Assembly: GCA_026415395.1 (NCBI GenBank)
Contig: JAOAHD010000007.1
Span: 310,001 to 374,000 of the forward strand
DNA: 64,000 bases
Direction: 5' to 3'
Source: Candidatus Binatia bacterium
Lineage (GTDB): Bacteria > Desulfobacterota > Binatia > HRBIN30
The number at the start of each line of letters is the position of its first letter. The first letter of the stretch is position 1. The notes below the pieces were generated by a model. It worked only from the letters and a program-made list of their open reading frames with translations. It made no database searches and was not told the origin of the DNA. Positions 9,077-19,715 of the stretch are shown here, one piece after another. A program made the translations under genes and the position numbers.

Positions 9077-9502
9077 TCAGCGGCCTACAACCGAGCGCCG
9101 CACCGCTTCAGCCGCGAGCACGGAGCCGTGGGACTGTTCGGGAGTTTTCTCACTGGCGTGTTTGGCGAGCTGCGCCGCCTTCCAGGCAAAGAGCCCTTTG
9201 CGAACATATTCAGGATCCAACTGCAGTTGCTCGCAGACGTTCTCGAAGGAGAAGGGCCAGGTGCGGTCGGTAGAAGAAATCCACTCCTCTGCTTCCAGGA
9301 ACAGCTGGCGCTTTTTGCGCTCGTGGGCAAAGAGGTGCTTTTGGAAGCACTCGACCGCGTCCTGCAGAAGTGCGACTACGAGCCGCCGCTCTGGCTCGTG
9401 CTCCAAGCGCCGCCTCAACGCCGCAAAGTATTGCGAAGGGAGCACCGCATCCGGGTTCAATAGGTGAACGAACCCGTCGGGTTGATATTGCGGTTCAGGC
9501 AT
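9077..9502 (-). CDS. conserved small protein of unknown function
   Basis: The 141-residue soluble protein is charged and mostly helical, with FVHLLNPDAVLPSQYFAALR at the N-terminus, a central DAVECFQKHLF helix, and SFENVCEQLQLDPEYVRKGL near residue 97, which looks like a small helix-turn-helix-like unit. I recall similar proteins in deltaproteobacterial genomes but know no function. ATG at 9502 is chosen over longer frames because AGAGGAGGC sits just upstream. It lies between erpA and sppA on the same strand, separated from erpA by 217 bp that hold a TATTAT-like -10 near 9680. A DNA-binding role is possible but unproven. Confidence 0.75.
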   Translation of the reverse strand: MPEPQYQPDGFVHLLNPDAVLPSQYFAALRRRLEHEPERRLVVALLQDAVECFQKHLFAHERKKRQLFLEAEEWISSTDRTWPFSFENVCEQLQLDPEYVRKGLFAWKAAQLAKHASEKTPEQSHGSVLAAEAVRRSVVGR

Positions 9503-9719
9503 AGTCTTGCCTCCTCTGGGTCCGCTTCGAGCGACAACCCGCACGCCCACAGAACATGGCCTGGGAGCGCGGAACAGAACGCCCATTTGTCGAGCCAGCC
9601 CTGAACGGCAGGCGATATGGCCGCAGCCCACCTCTCCTGTGGAGCGGAGCACGGCTACCGACCGACGGCAACGGGACAGATAATATTTTAGCGGCGCGCA
9701 TCAGCACTGCCTCCGCCAG

Positions 9720-10043
9720 CTAAACAGCGAAAGACGCCCCGCACCCGCACGTTCGTTTCACGTTGGGGTTGCGGAGTGTAAACCCAGCGTTGATCAAGCC
9801 GTCATTGTAATCGAGCTCGGTGCCATTGAGATAGAGAAAGCTCTTACGGTCAATGATAACACGTGCGTCCTCAGTTCCAAACACCTTGTCCCCACTGCGT
9901 TCGCTGTCCAGGTCCATCTTATACTGCAGCCCGGAACAGCCACCACCCACAACTTTGATCCGCAGGCCGAGCTCAGGTTTCCCGGCTGCCCGCACAAGCT
10001 CTCGAATTTTTTCAGCGGCACGCGCGGATATCGTTATCGCCAT
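9720..10043 (-). CDS. erpA: A-type iron-sulfur carrier (HesB/IscA/ErpA)
   Basis: A scaffold or carrier that delivers iron-sulfur clusters to apoproteins. The 107 residues contain the three conserved cysteines, C36 in GGGCSGLQY and C99/C101 in TCGCGASF, plus the ITISARAAEKI N-terminus. Length is normal. AGGAGTTGCAGGG precedes the ATG. It follows iscS on the same strand with a 118-bp gap. ErpA is favoured over IscA by the GCSGLQY context, but the two are hard to separate by eye. Confidence 0.92.
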   Translation of the reverse strand: MAITISARAAEKIRELVRAAGKPELGLRIKVVGGGCSGLQYKMDLDSERSGDKVFGTEDARVIIDRKSFLYLNGTELDYNDGLINAGFTLRNPNVKRTCGCGASFAV

Positions 10044-10161
10044 CCCTGCAACTCCTAGCTACGCCCCAAAAGCCTGTGAAACCTCGACCAACATGGTTTT
10101 TTCCCTAGTGTTCAACACTGCTGGCCCGCAAGGCCCCTCTGTAGGTGGCCACAGGCTTTCT

Positions 10162-11370
10162 TCACTGCGAAGAACTGTGCCGCTGCCGGGCGCTGGCGGC
10201 GTATTCGGGTGACAAGGCTCGCAGTCGTCGCACCTCTTGGGCAACCCGGAGGATCACGTAGTCTACGTCATCCTCGGTGTTGAAGCGTCCAAGGCCGAAG
10301 CGGATCGAAGACTGCGCCAGTTCTTCACTGACGCCAATGGCCCGCAGAACATGGGATGTCTCCAAAGTGGTCGAAGTGCACGCAGCACCGGACGATACAG
10401 CCACATCTGCTAGCGCCATGAGGAGCGACTCGCCCTCCACACCAGGGAAACTAACGTTCAGGTTCCCTGGCAATCGGCGCGTAGGATGGCCGTGCAGTAT
10501 GACGTCGTCGACCTCGCGGAGCAGACCTTCGTGCAGGCGGTTCCTCAGGACGGTGAGGCGCTCCGCCTCCTGCGCCATCTCCTCTCGCGCGATTCTGCAA
10601 GCTTCGCCAAGGCCCACAATGCCGGGAACGTTCAATGTGCCCGAGCGCAACCCTCGCTCATGCCCGCCGCCGTGAATTTGCGGCGCCAAGCGTACCCGTC
10701 GTGGCTTCGAGCGCACGTACAACGCGCCGACGCCCTTCGGACCGTAAATTTTGTGTGCGCTGAGCGAGAGCAGATCGGCTCCGAGGGCGTGAACGTCGAC
10801 GGGAATCTTCCCGACGCTCTGGGTGGCGTCGGTGTGGAAAAGGATGCCCCGTTCTGTTGCCAGCCGCGAAATTTCAGCAAGCTCGTGAATCGTGCCGATT
10901 TCGTTGTTTGCGTGCATGACGGAGACCATCACGGTCTGCGCTGTGAGCGCTTTTCGAATATCCTCCGGATCGACGCACCCGTAGCGGTCTACCCGCACGT
11001 AGGTCACCTGGGCTTTGCCCGAGCGCTCGAGGTAGCGGCAGACGTCGAGGACTGATTTGTGCTCGGTAGCGACGGTGACCACGTGGTTGCCCCGGTTGGC
11101 GTAAAATTCGAGAGCCCCCTTGATTGCCAAATTGTTCGATTCGGTTGCCCCGCTAGTAAACACAATCTCGCTGGGCTCGGCGTTGATGAGTTTGGCCACC
11201 TGAGCGCGCGCCTGCTCCACCGCCTCTGCGGCTTCCCAGCCGAACTGATGGTGGCGGCTGGCTGCATTGCCAAACTTTTCGCAAAAGTAAGGCAGCATTG
11301 CCTGCAATACGCGCCCATCCACGGGAGTGGTGGCGTGGTGGTCCATATAGACGCGGCGATCCGTTCGCAT
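10162..11370 (-). CDS. iscS: cysteine desulfurase (IscS/NifS class V aminotransferase)
   Basis: A PLP enzyme that mobilises sulfur from cysteine for Fe-S clusters and thiolation. In 402 residues: [11 protein letters not shown] at the N-terminus, [10 protein letters not shown] near 71, ATEHKSVLD, the PLP lysine K207 in [10 protein letters not shown], and the mobile catalytic cysteine C331 in SSGAACTS. The long loop around the cysteine marks the group I (IscS/NifS) type. It lies downstream of uvrA (86-bp gap) and upstream of erpA; no iscU or iscR is adjacent, so the usual isc operon is not intact here. Confidence 0.93.
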   Translation of the reverse strand: MRTDRRVYMDHHATTPVDGRVLQAMLPYFCEKFGNAASRHHQFGWEAAEAVEQARAQVAKLINAEPSEIVFTSGATESNNLAIKGALEFYANRGNHVVTVATEHKSVLDVCRYLERSGKAQVTYVRVDRYGCVDPEDIRKALTAQTVMVSVMHANNEIGTIHELAEISRLATERGILFHTDATQSVGKIPVDVHALGADLLSLSAHKIYGPKGVGALYVRSKPRRVRLAPQIHGGGHERGLRSGTLNVPGIVGLGEACRIAREEMAQEAERLTVLRNRLHEGLLREVDDVILHGHPTRRLPGNLNVSFPGVEGESLLMALADVAVSSGAACTSTTLETSHVLRAIGVSEELAQSSIRFGLGRFNTEDDVDYVILRVAQEVRRLRALSPEYAASARQRHSSSQ

Positions 11371-11456
11371 TGGGCCCTCCAGTTTAGTGAACGCTCACCG
11401 CTGAACATAGGGCGAGCCCTAGAAAAGGTGCGACGGGCGTCGTGCGCGACAATGGC

Positions 11457-14339
11457 TTAGGCTCTGGGCGCTGCGGTGTGGGCATCACCGGAGTGCGCCG
11501 GGAAGAGGACGCGTTTTAGGTACTGGCCCGTGTACGAGCCTGGCGTGCGTGCGACCTCTTCCGGCGTACCCTCCGCGACGACCCGTCCACCGTGCTCTCC
11601 TCCCTCGGGGCCTAGGTCGATGAGGTAGTCTGCTGCCTTGATCACGTCCAAATTGTGCTCAATGAGCACGACCGTGTTGCCGCTGTCCACGAGCCGGTGA
11701 AGCACGTCTAACAGTCGGCGCACATCTTCGAAGTGGAGCCCTGTGGTTGGTTCGTCCAAAATGTAGAGCGTGTGGCCACTGCTCCGGCGCGCAAGCTCTT
11801 TTGCGAGTTTCAGTCGCTGTGCCTCCCCACCCGATAAAGTGGGCGCCGGTTGGCCCAGCGTAAGGTAGTCGAGACCGACTTCATAGAGTACCCGGAGCTT
11901 GTGCTGGATGTGGGGAACGGACGAGAAGAAGTCGAGGGCCTCGGCGATGGTCAGGCTTAAGACGTCGGCGATAGTTCTCCCTTTGTAGCGCACCTCTAAG
12001 GTTTCGCGTTCGTAACGCTTGCCGCCGCACACGTCGCAGGTCACGTAGACGTCGGGCAAGAAGTGCATCGAAACCCGCACGAGACCTTCGCCGCGGCAAG
12101 CTTTGCACTGCCCACCCTCCACGTTGAAGGAAAAGCGCCCGGCGCCAAAGCCACGCGCGCGTGCCTCCGGCAGTTGGGCGAACCAGTGACGGATGTCGTC
12201 GAACACCCCAGTGTAGGTCGCGGGGTTCGAGCGCGGCGTTCTGCCGATCGGGCTTTGATCTACTTGCACAACCCTGCTGAGCGATTGCCAGCCGGAGATC
12301 TCCTTGAACGGGCCATCCTCCAGGCGCGCTTGTCCGAGCCGAGAGGCGACCGCTGGATAAAGCGTGTCTAAGACTAACGAGCTTTTGCCGGCCCCGGAAA
12401 CACCAGTAACGCAGGTGATCGTTCCCAACGGGATCGAGACGCTCACGTTCTTCAGGTTGTGCGCCGTTACGCCTTCCAGTCGCAAAGAGCTGCCGTTCCC
12501 GCGGCGGCGACGGTCGGGAACAGGAATCTCTCGCCGCCCGGATAAAAACTGGCCGGTCAACGACTCCGGATTACGACTGATTTCCTCTGGGGTCCCACAA
12601 GCGACAACTTGGCCGCCACGAGCCCCAGCGCCTGGGCCCATGTCGATCACGTAATCTGCTGCCGCGATGGTGTCGCGGTCGTGTTCGACGACAACCACCG
12701 TGTTGCCAAGATCGCGCAGGCGGCGCAGCATGGCGAGCAAGCGATCGTTATCTCTTTGATGGAGGCCGATCGAGGGTTCGTCGAGGATGTACAGCACCCC
12801 GCTCAACGACGCCCCTAATTGCCCGGCGAGGCGGATGCGCTGAGCTTCCCCGCTGGAGAGTGTGTCTGCTTTTCGCCCCAAAGATAGGTAACCGAGGCCG
12901 ACCTCGATCAGGAAGCCGAGGCGCGACAGAATCTCCGCGACGATCGGCTTTGCAATTTGTTGCTCGGCCCCCCGTAGGTCCAGACTGGCGACAAAAGCTT
13001 GGCACTCGGGGATCGTTAGATTGACCACCCCCGCAATGGTCCGAGAGCCGAGGCGTACGGCCAGCGCCTCAGGGCGAAGCCGACTGCCCTGGCATGCAGG
13101 GCAGGGTTTCGTGGTTTGGTAGCGCTCCACGTACACCTGCTCACGCCCCGTTTGTCCGCCACGCGCGAGGCGCTTCTCCAACATCGGGATCAGGCCCGGA
13201 TACCGAACCAGCGTTGCCGGACCGTTGTCCGTTTTCGTCCTTTGCTTGTTTCCCAGCGGCGAGGCAGACGGCCCATACAGGATCAACCTGCGGGCGTGTT
13301 CCGGCAAATCTTGCCACGGCGTAGCTAGAGAGAAGCCGTAAGCGCGGCCCAGGTTTTCTAGTATCTTGCCCAAACGTGTTCGCGGGTCGATCGGGCCCCA
13401 CAAAGGAATTGCCCCCTCGAGCAGCGAGAGACTGGGGTTTGTCACTAGGAGTTCTGGGTCGAAGGTCCGCAGTTCGCCCAACCCCTTGCAAGTCGAGCAG
13501 GCACCATGTGGATTGTTGAATGACAACATCCGCGGGGTGATTTCGGGAAGCGAGAATCCGCATCGTGGGCAGGCGTTGCGTTGGCTAAACAGCCAGCTGT
13601 CCGTGACTTCTTCCGTGCCGCTCCCGAGCGCCTCGACCAGGGCGACCCCTTGGCCCCAGCGTGCTGCGAGCTCCAGGGAATCGGACAGGCGGCTACGCAT
13701 CCCGTCGCGTACCACGACGCGGTCGACCACCACTTCGATCGTGTGCAACTTTCCGCGTGCGAGCGAGGGAACGGAGTCGAGATCGTGCAGGTGCCCGTCG
13801 ATGCGAACCCGGACGAATCCCGCTTTCCGGAGTTTAGCAAGCTCTTGCTTGTGCTCTCCTTTTCGCTCTCGCACCACAGGAGCCAAAATTTGCAAGCGCG
13901 TGCCAGAGGGGAGCTCTAGGAGTTGGTCGACAACTTGTTGCGTGCTCTGGGCGCGGACGGGGACGTTGCAGTTGGGGCAGTAGGGCGTACCGACGCGGGC
14001 AAAAAGCAAGCGCAAGAAGTCGTAAATCTCCGTCACCGTCCCAACGGTGGAGCGAGGATTCCGGGACCAAGTCGCTTGTCCAATGGCGATTGCCGGGGAA
14101 AGCCCGTCAATCGAGTCCACGTCCGGCTTCTCGATCTGCTCGAGAAATTGCCGTGCGTAGGTCGATAAAGACTCCACGTAGCGCCTTTGACCTTCAGCGT
14201 AGAGTGTATCGAAGGCGAGCGAGGACTTACCCGAACCGGAAACGCCGGTGATGACGACCAGGCGTTGACGGGGAATGCAAACGTCGACGTTTTTCAAGTT
14301 GTGCTGGCGTGCGCCACGAACAGTAATGTAGTCTTGCAT
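11457..14339 (-). CDS. uvrA: excinuclease ABC subunit A
   Basis: The damage-recognition ATPase of nucleotide excision repair. The protein has 960 residues, full length, with two ABC modules. First module: Walker [10 protein letters not shown] near 32, signature [12 protein letters not shown], Walker [16 protein letters not shown]. Second module: Walker [10 protein letters not shown], signature [27 protein letters not shown]. Zinc-finger cysteines are present as CPRCG...CSTCKG in the first half and CKAC...CDVC in the second. Divergent from the LLM gene at 14465 across 125 bp. Confidence 0.97.
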   Translation of the reverse strand: MQDYITVRGARQHNLKNVDVCIPRQRLVVITGVSGSGKSSLAFDTLYAEGQRRYVESLSTYARQFLEQIEKPDVDSIDGLSPAIAIGQATWSRNPRSTVGTVTEIYDFLRLLFARVGTPYCPNCNVPVRAQSTQQVVDQLLELPSGTRLQILAPVVRERKGEHKQELAKLRKAGFVRVRIDGHLHDLDSVPSLARGKLHTIEVVVDRVVVRDGMRSRLSDSLELAARWGQGVALVEALGSGTEEVTDSWLFSQRNACPRCGFSLPEITPRMLSFNNPHGACSTCKGLGELRTFDPELLVTNPSLSLLEGAIPLWGPIDPRTRLGKILENLGRAYGFSLATPWQDLPEHARRLILYGPSASPLGNKQRTKTDNGPATLVRYPGLIPMLEKRLARGGQTGREQVYVERYQTTKPCPACQGSRLRPEALAVRLGSRTIAGVVNLTIPECQAFVASLDLRGAEQQIAKPIVAEILSRLGFLIEVGLGYLSLGRKADTLSSGEAQRIRLAGQLGASLSGVLYILDEPSIGLHQRDNDRLLAMLRRLRDLGNTVVVVEHDRDTIAAADYVIDMGPGAGARGGQVVACGTPEEISRNPESLTGQFLSGRREIPVPDRRRRGNGSSLRLEGVTAHNLKNVSVSIPLGTITCVTGVSGAGKSSLVLDTLYPAVASRLGQARLEDGPFKEISGWQSLSRVVQVDQSPIGRTPRSNPATYTGVFDDIRHWFAQLPEARARGFGAGRFSFNVEGGQCKACRGEGLVRVSMHFLPDVYVTCDVCGGKRYERETLEVRYKGRTIADVLSLTIAEALDFFSSVPHIQHKLRVLYEVGLDYLTLGQPAPTLSGGEAQRLKLAKELARRSSGHTLYILDEPTTGLHFEDVRRLLDVLHRLVDSGNTVVLIEHNLDVIKAADYLIDLGPEGGEHGGRVVAEGTPEEVARTPGSYTGQYLKRVLFPAHSGDAHTAAPRA

Positions 14340-14464
14340 GCCCGCGTAGAACCGAACGTGGCGGTGCGCGCGGTGTGCGTCAAGCGCCTCCGGTAAGGGG
14401 ACGGAGAATTATTTTTTCCAAAAGAGTATCTGTGCTAACTCGGCGGGGCAAAAGGAGGCCGCCG

Positions 14465-15400
14465 GTGGGAAAAGTTCACTTTGGAGTCACGTTGCCGCAG
14501 ATTAAGCGGAAGTGGGAGGAAACACGCGCTGCAGCGGAAACCTTTGAGTCGCTGGGGTTCGATTCTGTGTGGCTGAACGACCACCTGTTCGGCGTTCCCA
14601 TGCCGAATCTGCCCATCTTGGAGGCCTGGACCACGCTTGCCGCAGTGGCCGGGGTGACACAGCGCGTACGGCTTGGCACACTGGTTAGTCCGGTTGGGTT
14701 TCGCAACCCGGCGCTGTTAGCGAAAATGGCCGCAACTCTCGACCATATCAGCAACGGGCGAGTGATTGTTGGTTTGGGTTGCGGGTGGTTTCAAATGGAG
14801 TTCGAAGGCTACGGCTACACGTTTCCCGCTTTATGCCAACGTCTCGAGCAATTAGAGGAGGCAGCGGTGCTGATGAAGCGGCTGTGGACGGAGCCGCAGG
14901 TGTCGTTCGAAGGACGGCATTTCAGCGCCCGGGATGCCTTTTGCGAGCCCAAGCCCACGCAGCGACCGCATCCGCCTTTGCTCATTGGGGGCGGGGGCGA
15001 GCGGGTTTTGCTCCACCTCGTCGCAATTCATGCCGACATCTGGAACAACTTGGCGGTGAACCAGAACGAACTGCCTCGGAAGATTCAGGTTCTCCGCGAG
15101 CACTGCGCACAGGTGGATCGTAAGTGGGACACCCTCACGATTTCTCAGCAATGCTTGGTCGTGATTGGAACGGATGAAGCGGACGCAGAAGCTAAATTAC
15201 AAAAGGCTCAGGCGATTTATGGTGGGCACATGGGTTCGCCAGGGCCTCTGACATTGGCCGGCAGCCCGGAAAAAATCATCGATCGCATCCATGCGCATGT
15301 CGATCTTGGTTGCACGATGTTTGTGATGGAATTTTTCGGTCGTGACACGCGCGAGCCAGCGCGCCTGTTCGCCGAGCGGGTCATGCCCGCTTTTGCTTAA
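14465..15400 (+). CDS. LLM-class (luciferase-like) F420-type oxidoreductase
   Basis: A TIM-barrel oxidoreductase of the bacterial luciferase superfamily, probably using F420 or FMN; substrate unknown. The 311 residues begin GKVHFGVTLPQ, then GFDSVWLNDHLF near 35, RLGTLVSPVGFRNPALLAK near 68 and GRVIVGLGCGWF near 100, followed by PHPPLLIGGGGER near 165 as the phosphate-side motif. GTG at 14465 is chosen because AGGAGG sits six bases upstream. It is followed after 18 bp by the lipoprotein SppA gene, so the two may be co-transcribed. Confidence 0.87.
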   Translation: MGKVHFGVTLPQIKRKWEETRAAAETFESLGFDSVWLNDHLFGVPMPNLPILEAWTTLAAVAGVTQRVRLGTLVSPVGFRNPALLAKMAATLDHISNGRVIVGLGCGWFQMEFEGYGYTFPALCQRLEQLEEAAVLMKRLWTEPQVSFEGRHFSARDAFCEPKPTQRPHPPLLIGGGGERVLLHLVAIHADIWNNLAVNQNELPRKIQVLREHCAQVDRKWDTLTISQQCLVVIGTDEADAEAKLQKAQAIYGGHMGSPGPLTLAGSPEKIIDRIHAHVDLGCTMFVMEFFGRDTREPARLFAERVMPAFA

Positions 15401-15418
15401 GGTGTTGGAGTAATACGC

Positions 15419-16459
15419 GTGACTGCAGTAGGAGTTTTTCAGCGCTGTCGGGCATCGCGGCCGCTCGCCAGAGCGGCCGCCCGTGGTCTTGTGGTTCTGT
15501 GGTTGGTGTGTCTACCAGGTTGCGTTTTTGTGCAGGCTGATTTGAACCCGTTTCGAACCCGGCCGGAGCCCTTAATCGAGCGCAAGCTGGAAGGCAGGGG
15601 TAGAGACAAAGTTGTTCTCGTGGAGATTTCGCGGCTGATTGTGTCGGCCGAGCGGCCCGGTTTCTTGGGTTCCAGGGGCCAGAGTTTGCTCGCGCGTGTG
15701 CGCGAGGAGCTGAAGCGGGCCGAGGAGGACGATCGCGTCCGGGCGCTCGTGCTGCGCATCAACAGCCCGGGAGGCACAGTCACAGCGAGCGACACGTTGT
15801 ACCACGAAATTCGCGAATTTGCTGCGAAGAGCGGGCGGCCGGTTGTGGCGCATTTGTTGGACGTAGGGACTTCAGGGGCATACTACGTTGCCCTCGCGGC
15901 GGACGAGATTGTTGCAAGCCCGACCACGGTGACTGGTAGCATCGGCGTACTCCTCGCAGGAGTTAATGTGAGTGGGCTCTTGGACAAGATCGGCGTGAAA
16001 GACCAGACACTAAAGTCTGGTGCGCTCAAGGATGCCGGGTCGCCTCTCCGTCCAATGACACCTGCGGACGAAGCCGTACTCCTGGGGATTCTGTCTGCCA
16101 TGCACGAACGCTTTCTTTCGCTTGTGAAAGAACGTCGGCCGCAGGTGGTGCCCGAGTCTTGGGACAAAATCCGCGATGGCCGAGTCTTCTACGCCAGCGA
16201 AGCATTGGCGTTAGGTTTGGTCGATCGGATTGGTTACTTGGACGAGGCGATCGAACGCGCAAAGCAGCTCGCGCAAGTGACGGAGGCAACCGTGGTCACG
16301 TACCGCCGGCCCTCCCAGTACGCGGAGAATATTTATTCTGTTGCAGGCTCGGCGGAGACGCCGTTGTTGCCGCTTTGGAAGGTGTTGGGCACGGACCTAA
16401 GCTGGTTCTTCGGCGGACCGGAATTTTGGTACGTGTGGCTTCCGGAACCCGTCCCCTGA
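15419..16459 (+). CDS. SppA-like signal peptide peptidase, short form, lipoprotein
   Basis: A 346-residue S49 protease with a lipobox (LPGC, Cys35) after a hydrophobic leader, so it is predicted to be lipid-anchored at the cell envelope. RINSPGGTV near 115 is the family's oxyanion-side motif. The Ser/Lys dyad is visible as S152 (VGTSGAYY) and K204 (SGALKDAGSP), in one domain as in the short bacterial type that forms dome-like oligomers. Starts with GTG at 15419 behind GGAG. A lipobox on SppA is less usual than a simple membrane anchor. Confidence 0.88.
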   Translation: MTAVGVFQRCRASRPLARAAARGLVVLWLVCLPGCVFVQADLNPFRTRPEPLIERKLEGRGRDKVVLVEISRLIVSAERPGFLGSRGQSLLARVREELKRAEEDDRVRALVLRINSPGGTVTASDTLYHEIREFAAKSGRPVVAHLLDVGTSGAYYVALAADEIVASPTTVTGSIGVLLAGVNVSGLLDKIGVKDQTLKSGALKDAGSPLRPMTPADEAVLLGILSAMHERFLSLVKERRPQVVPESWDKIRDGRVFYASEALALGLVDRIGYLDEAIERAKQLAQVTEATVVTYRRPSQYAENIYSVAGSAETPLLPLWKVLGTDLSWFFGGPEFWYVWLPEPVP

Positions 16460-16491
16460 CTCCTCTGGCGTCAGGGTCTGCCTAGACGCGC

Positions 16492-17985
16492 ATGGAAAAT
16501 CGTGTTTGGCTTCCCGCCGTCGTCGCGAGTACGTTGTACTTCGGCGCCGTGGCGGAAGCGGACAACGATTTTTGGATGCACCTGTTTGTTGGCCGCTGGA
16601 TCGTGGAAACAGGCGGCGTCCCGCGTGTGGACCAACTCAGTTATACCGCTACTGGCGCGCTGTGGGTGGACCATGAGTGGCTCTGGCAAGTGGTGGCTTT
16701 TCAATTATTCAGCTGGGGCGGGAGCCGTCTGCTTTACTTGGTCAAAGTCCTCTTGGTGTGTCTCTGCGTTGCCTCGGCGGCGTGGAGTATGGCGCAACTC
16801 CGCGGTTCGCGCTCTGCTGCGGTCGCAGGCGCGGGTACGCCGTGGACTTGGGGCGTGGCGCTGTTGCTGGCAATTCCGGTGCTTGCCCGCGGATGGGCGA
16901 TGAGGCCGCAACTTGTCACCTATGCGTTCCTCCCGGCGCTCTTGGGCCTCTTGGCCGAGTGGGAGCGAGGGCGCCGCAGCCGCGGGCTGGTCGCGGTGAT
17001 TGGCTTTGCCATTTGGGCGAACCTGCACGGTGGATTTGTGCTTGGCCTTGCGGTGTTGGCGTTGTTTGCAGCCACCGGAGTATGGAGAGGATGGCGGGAA
17101 TTCGCACAACGGGTTGGGCTCCTCATTCTCTGTGGGACTGCAGCTTGCCTCAATCCATACGGTGTGCGGCTGTATTTATATTTGGCAGACGAACTGGGAC
17201 GGTCTCACCCGATTAGCGAATGGCAGCCCGTTGCTTTGGCAGCGGAGCACACGGCGTTCTTTCTCTTGGCGGTGGTTTTCTTGGCGACTGTTCGGTGGTT
17301 GCCGCTTCGGCCTTCGTACATTTGGCGAGCAGTCTTGGCTGCCGTCGTGCTCGCGTTCGCTTGGCGACACCAGCGCCATACGCCGGTGTTCGCTTTGTGC
17401 GTGATTCCGCTGCTCGCCGTACAACTCGATCAGGTTGCGGCGCTGTTTAGAGCGCGGGGATGGTCCTTGTCGCCAACCGCAAGCAGAACTGTTGCGACCG
17501 GAGTTGCAGTGATTGCCCTTGTACAGGGTGTGTTGGTGACCTTGGGGATTCGAGAACACGGCGGCCGCTTCGTCTTTCACTCGCAAGACTATCCGGTCCG
17601 GGTCGTTCAGGGGCTCAAAGCGGGAGGTGCGCGCGGCAACCTCGCTGTACCCCTTGATTGGGGCGGTTATGTGCTTTGGCACTTGGCGCCGCTAGTGAAG
17701 CCGTCGCTCGATGGGCGCTTTGCCACGGTATATCCGGAAACCGTGGTGGCCGACAACTTCTCGTTTTTCCGTGCCGAGCCAGGTTGGCGCAGGCTGCTTT
17801 CGAACTACCCGACCGAGGCGGTGTTGCTTCCCGCGGGAGTATTCCATCCGCTGCAGCGGGAGCCTGGCTGGCAGCGACTCACAGGGGACGATGTGGCAAA
17901 CCTCTACGTTCGGGCGGACCGGTTGCATGCCTTCTCTCTTGCCAACTTGCCGGTAGACAGCGGCAGAACTCTGTACTTCCCGTAA
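16492..17985 (+). CDS. polytopic membrane protein, GT-C glycosyltransferase-like
   Basis: The 497 residues carry about ten hydrophobic segments in the first 350 positions and a soluble C-terminal tail. The N-terminal loop ADNDFWMHLFVGRWI followed by SYTATGALWVDHEWLWQ resembles the first periplasmic loop of GT-C fold enzymes, where acidic residues bind the lipid-phosphate sugar donor. MRPQLVTY and WANLHGGF are further family-like stretches. It is 32 bp after the sppA-like gene without a clear ribosome site. A role in envelope glycosylation is inference; no close family was recognised. Confidence 0.7.
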   Translation: MENRVWLPAVVASTLYFGAVAEADNDFWMHLFVGRWIVETGGVPRVDQLSYTATGALWVDHEWLWQVVAFQLFSWGGSRLLYLVKVLLVCLCVASAAWSMAQLRGSRSAAVAGAGTPWTWGVALLLAIPVLARGWAMRPQLVTYAFLPALLGLLAEWERGRRSRGLVAVIGFAIWANLHGGFVLGLAVLALFAATGVWRGWREFAQRVGLLILCGTAACLNPYGVRLYLYLADELGRSHPISEWQPVALAAEHTAFFLLAVVFLATVRWLPLRPSYIWRAVLAAVVLAFAWRHQRHTPVFALCVIPLLAVQLDQVAALFRARGWSLSPTASRTVATGVAVIALVQGVLVTLGIREHGGRFVFHSQDYPVRVVQGLKAGGARGNLAVPLDWGGYVLWHLAPLVKPSLDGRFATVYPETVVADNFSFFRAEPGWRRLLSNYPTEAVLLPAGVFHPLQREPGWQRLTGDDVANLYVRADRLHAFSLANLPVDSGRTLYFP

Positions 17986-18053
17986 CGGAGCGAGACATTT
18001 CCTTTCGACGGTCGGCGTGGTTTGCGGGGTCGTCGTGAGGAACGGGGCAAAGG

Positions 18054-18779
18054 ATGATCCAAATCGGCTGCTGTGGTTGGGCGAAGGCACAGTCGTTCTA
18101 CGTGCGAGAGCTCAACGCGGTTGAGCTCCAGCAAACGTTTTATGAACCGCCACAGCGACGCACGTTGGAGCGTTGGCGGCAGGCTGTTCCCCCGCAGTTC
18201 GCGTTCACAGTCAAGTGCTTCCAGTTGGTGACGCACGAGCGCACGAGTCCTACCTATCGCCGTCTGCGCCGTCGCCTGCCAGCCGGTGTGGAGGTGGGCC
18301 ACTTCCGTGACAACGACGCCGTACGGGCGGCGTGGCAGGAAACGTTGGAGTGTGCACGAGTTCTTCGTGCTCCGATTGTCCTTGTGCAAACCCCTGCTCG
18401 CTTCGAGCCCACGGCCGAGCATGTCCGCCGCCTTCGTTCCTTTGCCGCCTGGGAGCGCGATCCCGGGGTGACGATCGCCTTTGAGCCGCGCGGCCCGGCG
18501 TGGACTCAAGATTTCACCGACCAGCTTTGCCGCGAACTCGGTTGGTTGCGGGCTGGTGACCCCTTCGCTTTACCTCCCCCCGATCCAGTGCAGCAACAGG
18601 TGGCGTACTTTCGGCTTCACGGGCGCACAGGCTACCGGTACCAGTTTTCACCGGCGGAGTTGCTGCAAATCGCGCGTTGGGCGCGGGCATATCTGGAAGC
18701 GTGGGTGTTCTTCAATAACCAAACTATGTGGAATGACGCTCTCGCGTTTCGTGCGGTGCTTGGCCGGGCGAGAGCGTAA
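18054..18779 (+). CDS. DUF72 family protein (YecE-like)
   Basis: A TIM-barrel protein of unknown biochemical function. The 241 residues start IQIGCCGW, then NAVELQQTFYEPP (the family's NTVE-FY motif), FTVKCFQLVTH and, near residue 140, VTIAFEPRGPAW. YFRLHGRTGYRY near 190 and FFNNQTMWNDA near 222 are the C-terminal signatures (usually YxRFHG and FFNN). Length is normal. It follows the GT-C-like gene by 68 bp. Confidence 0.88.
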   Translation: MIQIGCCGWAKAQSFYVRELNAVELQQTFYEPPQRRTLERWRQAVPPQFAFTVKCFQLVTHERTSPTYRRLRRRLPAGVEVGHFRDNDAVRAAWQETLECARVLRAPIVLVQTPARFEPTAEHVRRLRSFAAWERDPGVTIAFEPRGPAWTQDFTDQLCRELGWLRAGDPFALPPPDPVQQQVAYFRLHGRTGYRYQFSPAELLQIARWARAYLEAWVFFNNQTMWNDALAFRAVLGRARA

Positions 18780-18898
18780 GGGCGAAGGGGTGCAACTTCG
18801 CCCCCGCGGAGTCCCAGGAACGCTGGCTACTCCTGTTGAGCTCGATTGCGGGCTATGGAAGGAAGACGAACGGCCGCTGGCGCGTGACAGGAGGCTAC

Positions 18899-19678
18899 AT
18901 GTTATTGGAAGGGAAAGTTGCTGTGGTGACGGGTGGCGGATCGGGCATCGGTCGCGCCGCGTGTTTGGCCTTGGCAAGGGAAGGGGCCGCCGTGGTGGTG
19001 TCGGACGTGGACTCCATGGCGGGCGAAGGCACGGCCGCGCTGGTGAGGAAACAGCGGGGCGTTGCCCGATTCATTGCTGCGGACGTCGCGGAGCCGTCGG
19101 AGTGCGAGCGGTTGGTACGTGAGACCGTTGCGACCTTTGGTGCGCTCCACGTGTTGTATAACAATGCGGGGATCGCCCTCCCGCTCCAGGATGGTTTTAC
19201 GCCGAGCGTTGCCCCGGAGGTTTGGGATCGCGTCCTGCGCGTGAATCTTTCCGGAACGTTCTACTGTTCACACTTCGCGATCCCGGAGATGGCAAAGGCT
19301 GGGGGAGGTGCAATCATCAATGCCGCCTCTTCCATGGCGTTGTTGCCTCTGGGTGGTCTAGACGCGTACGCCGCAAGCAAGGGCGGCGTGGCTGCGCTGA
19401 CGAAATCCATGGCGCCGGGTTGTGCTGCGTTGGGGATCCGCGTGAACGCGATTTGCCCCGGTTACGTAGATACGCCGATGAACGCGGTGATTTGGCAAAA
19501 CGAGCCTCTTAAGGAAGCATTCGCCCGTGGGCATGCCATGGGCTTGCAAACGCCCGAGGAAATTGCGGAGGTTGTGGTGTTTCTCGCCTCTGAACTAGGG
19601 CGAAGCTTCATCGGCGCCGTTTTGCCGTGCGACCGTGGGTGGACGGCCTTTAAGCAGCCGGACCTACTACGAGGGTGA
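18899..19678 (+). CDS. short-chain dehydrogenase/reductase
   Basis: An NAD(P)-dependent oxidoreductase of 259 residues, classical SDR type: cofactor motif TGGGSGIGR near 11, NNAG near 90, and the Ser...Tyr-x3-Lys catalytic set as NAASSM and YAASKGG near 158. Cofactor preference leans to NAD because Asp follows beta-2 (VVSDVDS). Substrate unknown. ATG at 18899 is chosen because GACAGGAGG precedes it. It converges with the MAT gene with a 37-bp gap that holds no clear terminator. Confidence 0.9.
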   Translation: MLLEGKVAVVTGGGSGIGRAACLALAREGAAVVVSDVDSMAGEGTAALVRKQRGVARFIAADVAEPSECERLVRETVATFGALHVLYNNAGIALPLQDGFTPSVAPEVWDRVLRVNLSGTFYCSHFAIPEMAKAGGGAIINAASSMALLPLGGLDAYAASKGGVAALTKSMAPGCAALGIRVNAICPGYVDTPMNAVIWQNEPLKEAFARGHAMGLQTPEEIAEVVVFLASELGRSFIGAVLPCDRGWTAFKQPDLLRG

Positions 19679-19715
19679 GCTTCGTTGACGCAGTGCTGAG
19701 GTGCCCAGTCCTCCG

